This document shows, one piece after another, positions 44,805 through 46,987 of a stretch of DNA of 46,987 nucleotides. Below the pieces are notes generated by a model. That model searched no databases and had not been told where the DNA came from. It was given only the letters and a program-made list of their open reading frames with translations. A program made the position numbers and the translations under genes. The DNA comes from Methylacidiphilum caldifontis. Lineage in GTDB: Bacteria; Verrucomicrobiota; Verrucomicrobiia; Methylacidiphilales; CAMAQI01. The stretch is from the NCBI GenBank assembly GCA_945877805.1, contig CAMCSM010000010.1:1-46987 (forward strand), written 5' to 3'. Each line of letters starts with the position of its first letter. Position 1 is the first letter of the stretch.

Positions 44805-46769
44805 ATGCGATATTTTTTAAAGATTTTCTTTCTAATAAATTTAGTGATCCCCTTTGTTTTAGGGATCGATGAGATTACCTTAACTAATGGAGAATTGGTC
44901 AAGGGACGTCTGGAGGATAAACGTGAGACGCCGACGGAGATTCAGATCGATGTTTCGACGATGAAGGGGGTTTCTGATTTTAAGACCATTTTGAAGAGTG
45001 ATATTGCTTCAATTAAAAAAAGTGATGGAGCCGAAGATCCCGCGACAAAGCTGGAGATTCCTCAGGAATCGATTGAAGTAAAATGGTATGAAGAGCAGAT
45101 TGAAAAAGTTTTAAAACCTTGGATTGCGAAATATCCACAAAGTCCTCTTTTGCCTGAGGTTCAACAAAAGTTAACGGATTTAACGGGGGAGCTTGTTCGA
45201 GTCAAGTCGGGGGACATTAAGATGAGCGGAAAATGGTATACACGCTCTGAGTTTGAAGAGGTGCGGATCGATGTGGATACGCTTAAGTTTATTGACCAGG
45301 TCAAGGATTTGGTTGATCGCAAGGATTTTAGCGAATTATTGAAAGTGAAGACAAAGATTGCGACCTATAAAACATCGGATCATTTTGATAAACTGATCGA
45401 AATTTTTCAAACGGGCTTCAAAGAGTTTCAAACGGGCGGCTATGAGGAGATCATTCGAAAACAGGTTTCCGATTTGGGTTTTTCGATTTCTCAAAACGAA
45501 AAATTCATTCGGGAGATGATTAATGAATCGATTCCCTCAACCACCTTTGCAAATGATGATGTGATGGATTGGGATATATTAAGGTCCTCTGGCCCTGATG
45601 CCGCAATGAAACGGAAATCAAAAAACAGAAACTCCAGTTCAGAATATTCGTCAACGACGAATCGAGAGTATAATGCGAGTAGCGATGAGGGTCGTTATTA
45701 TGTCAGTTTTAACGGAGGCTACTGTCGATTGAGTGATGTACTCGCCGAATGGAATAAGTCCGATTCAGCGATTTCGGAATTTATTAAAGATTTTAAGCCC
45801 TATTATAACGATCCCAATGCCCCCAAATATCGTATTAGTTCCAACCGAATGGCAGATGCGAGACGGCTTTTGGAATCAATCGCTGAAGCAAAAGAGAAAG
45901 TCAAGACGGTGAATAAAGAGTCTCAATCGATTGGGCAATTTGAAGATCGGATCACGAAAGCCTCCGCAGAGATTGAAGCCTTTAAAATAGAAAACTTTGC
46001 GCGTGCAAAAGAGTCATTAAAAGCGGCTTTACTCGCTCACGAGAATCGTGATTTTGCCGTCACGAACTCTGAGTTGCGAAGTTCCTCTCAAGTTTGGCCA
46101 GGATTAATTTCTGTGGATCGCGCCGTGAAACAAATGGTCGTCGACTATTTTAATGAGAGCAAAGAGGAGTTGAAGAAAGGGGACTTTAAAAAAGCGGCGC
46201 TCCTTTCCACAAATGCCACTCAATTGATTCCTTTAGCAAAAGCAAAATTTTTCGCCTTAGTCTCTTTAAAGACTGAGATCAATAAATTCATGATCGATAA
46301 CAAGCAAATGATGGAGGAGCTTAAAAAACAGGAGGAAGCTCAAAGGAAGAAAGAGCAGGATCAAAAACTGTTTGCAGCGAAGTTTGAAAGTGATTTTAAT
46401 CGCGGCGACTACGTGGCGGTCTCTAAGTTAGATCCAGCGATCATGGAAGGGGATGAGAAATATCAAAGTTTTGTCGACCGCAAAAAATCGGCGGAAGAAG
46501 GCATCAATCAATCCAAAGAGTTGCAGCAACAAATTAGGCCGTTCATCGTTGGAAAGAAGCTCGTTGAAGCAGGAGATCATTTAGCGAAGGCCAAAACGCT
46601 TTGGCCCTTAAATCCTGGATTAGCAGAGCTGAATGGATTGCTCGCAGAGGCAATGAAGCCAAGAACATTTCTCGATGAGATGGAAGATCATATGGCAATT
46701 ACGGTGGGCGTTTTACTTGCGGTTTTTTTAGGGGTTACGTACGGCGTTTCTCGATATTTGGCCAAATAA
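44805..46769 (+). CDS. Large membrane-anchored protein divergent from the ECF sigma gene
   Basis: A 654-aa protein with a signal-like N-terminus (YFLKIFFLINLVIPFVLG), a long helical and charged body with Lys/Glu/Gln-rich coiled-coil segments (about 490-600), and a C-terminal membrane helix (AITVGVLLAVFLGVTYGVSRYL). It begins like PVC proteins that open with a small strand-rich module (EITLTNGELVKGRLEDK). No function known. A GGGGG ribosome site precedes the ATG. It could be a target of the sigma factor, as its start lies 121 nt away. Confidence 0.6.
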   Translation: MRYFLKIFFLINLVIPFVLGIDEITLTNGELVKGRLEDKRETPTEIQIDVSTMKGVSDFKTILKSDIASIKKSDGAEDPATKLEIPQESIEVKWYEEQIEKVLKPWIAKYPQSPLLPEVQQKLTDLTGELVRVKSGDIKMSGKWYTRSEFEEVRIDVDTLKFIDQVKDLVDRKDFSELLKVKTKIATYKTSDHFDKLIEIFQTGFKEFQTGGYEEIIRKQVSDLGFSISQNEKFIREMINESIPSTTFANDDVMDWDILRSSGPDAAMKRKSKNRNSSSEYSSTTNREYNASSDEGRYYVSFNGGYCRLSDVLAEWNKSDSAISEFIKDFKPYYNDPNAPKYRISSNRMADARRLLESIAEAKEKVKTVNKESQSIGQFEDRITKASAEIEAFKIENFARAKESLKAALLAHENRDFAVTNSELRSSSQVWPGLISVDRAVKQMVVDYFNESKEELKKGDFKKAALLSTNATQLIPLAKAKFFALVSLKTEINKFMIDNKQMMEELKKQEEAQRKKEQDQKLFAAKFESDFNRGDYVAVSKLDPAIMEGDEKYQSFVDRKKSAEEGINQSKELQQQIRPFIVGKKLVEAGDHLAKAKTLWPLNPGLAELNGLLAEAMKPRTFLDEMEDHMAITVGVLLAVFLGVTYGVSRYLAK

Positions 46770-46834
46770 TTAAAATACAATTTTTACCGTGGGGAAACCA
46801 AGAGGAGCGTTAACCTAAAAACCGCAGATGATTT

Positions 46835-46969
46835 AACCACGGATAACACAGATATCACGGATTGAGGAGGTTATGAAAATGGAGTTTCTTTTTTTTATTC
46901 ACCCAGAGGGTGAAGTTCTTCTTTTATGTAAATCCCTGAAAATCCGTGTGATCCGCGTTATCCGTGGTT
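46835..46969. repeat. 135-nt inverted-repeat unit at the window end
   Basis: Arms 46835-46863 and 46941-46969 are reverse complements at 25 of 29 positions (AACCACGGATAAC at one end, GTTATCCGTGGTT at the other). Between them lies a small hairpin (TTCACCC-AGA-GGGTGAA). The CACGGAT-type sequence is a widespread bacterial intergenic repeat, often found near small genes. No gene is inside. It is unrelated to the family at 13212-13428. Confidence 0.75.
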
Positions 46970-46987
46970 CCAACTGCTTTTTCTAGG

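Overview
The window reads as bacterial chromosome from a diderm of the PVC superphylum, most likely Verrucomicrobiota (Opitutae-like), with moderate to low GC. Supporting signs are a very long GreA-type protein with a large N-terminal extension (known from Verrucomicrobia and Chlamydiae), outer-membrane features (LpoB-like lipoprotein, LAB_N protein, AsmA-like protein, several lipoboxes), and many genes that fit no model-organism operon. The assignment is inferred from gene content and protein resemblance recalled from memory. No rRNA or tRNA gene was seen.

Layout. 1-4310: chaperone block on the minus strand (dnaK, groES, groEL), with a strong terminator after groEL and two palindromic control candidates. 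4812-9401: Gre-domain protein, enolase, FtsB-like protein and LuxC-family acyl-CoA reductase. 9443-10376: two-gene AbiEii-type toxin-antitoxin-like pair. 10381-11735: thiS and thiH (minus). 11844-13169: rpmE and prfA. 13463-17859: RmlD-like reductase (minus), LpoB-like lipoprotein with its COG3014-like partner, 2-hydroxyacid dehydrogenase, degenerate metallo-beta-lactamase-fold protein. 17910-21402: tad genes cpaF, tadB, tadC. 21650-28025: manA, an unusual two-domain DUF6421-like protein, threonine aldolase, and two tandem GDP-mannose 4,6-dehydratase paralogues. 28139-32006: thiL, tsaE, Lrp/AsnC regulator, aminotransferase and a plant-UER1-like nucleotide-sugar reductase in a tight plus-strand run. 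32114-36204: Nudix hydrolase, uvrC, and an AT-richer islet with a secreted hydrolase and vapBC. 36242-39963: asmA-like, ruvB and an FtsX-type permease as one minus-strand operon. 40034-46769: HemQ, LAB_N protein, small lipoprotein, coiled-coil membrane protein, and an ECF sigma factor operon divergent from a large membrane-anchored protein.

How genes work together. ManA, the two Gmd paralogues, the RmlD-like protein and the UER1-like reductase point to deoxysugar synthesis for surface polysaccharide. ThiS, ThiH and ThiL belong to thiamine synthesis. UvrC and RuvB are repair enzymes. RF1 and L31 serve translation, and TsaE serves tRNA t6A formation. The regulator-aminotransferase pair resembles AlaR-AlaT of Bacillus.

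The most notable non-coding content is a family of hairpin-rich intergenic repeats. The best copy (13212-13428) is a 217-bp inverted repeat with arms of nearly 80 nt, each carrying its own small hairpin whose sequence differs but whose pairing is kept. Relatives or fragments lie at about 4454-4572, 21422-21603, 32603-32859, 32010-32070, 17236-17251 and 107-131. An unrelated long inverted repeat closes the window (46835-46969).
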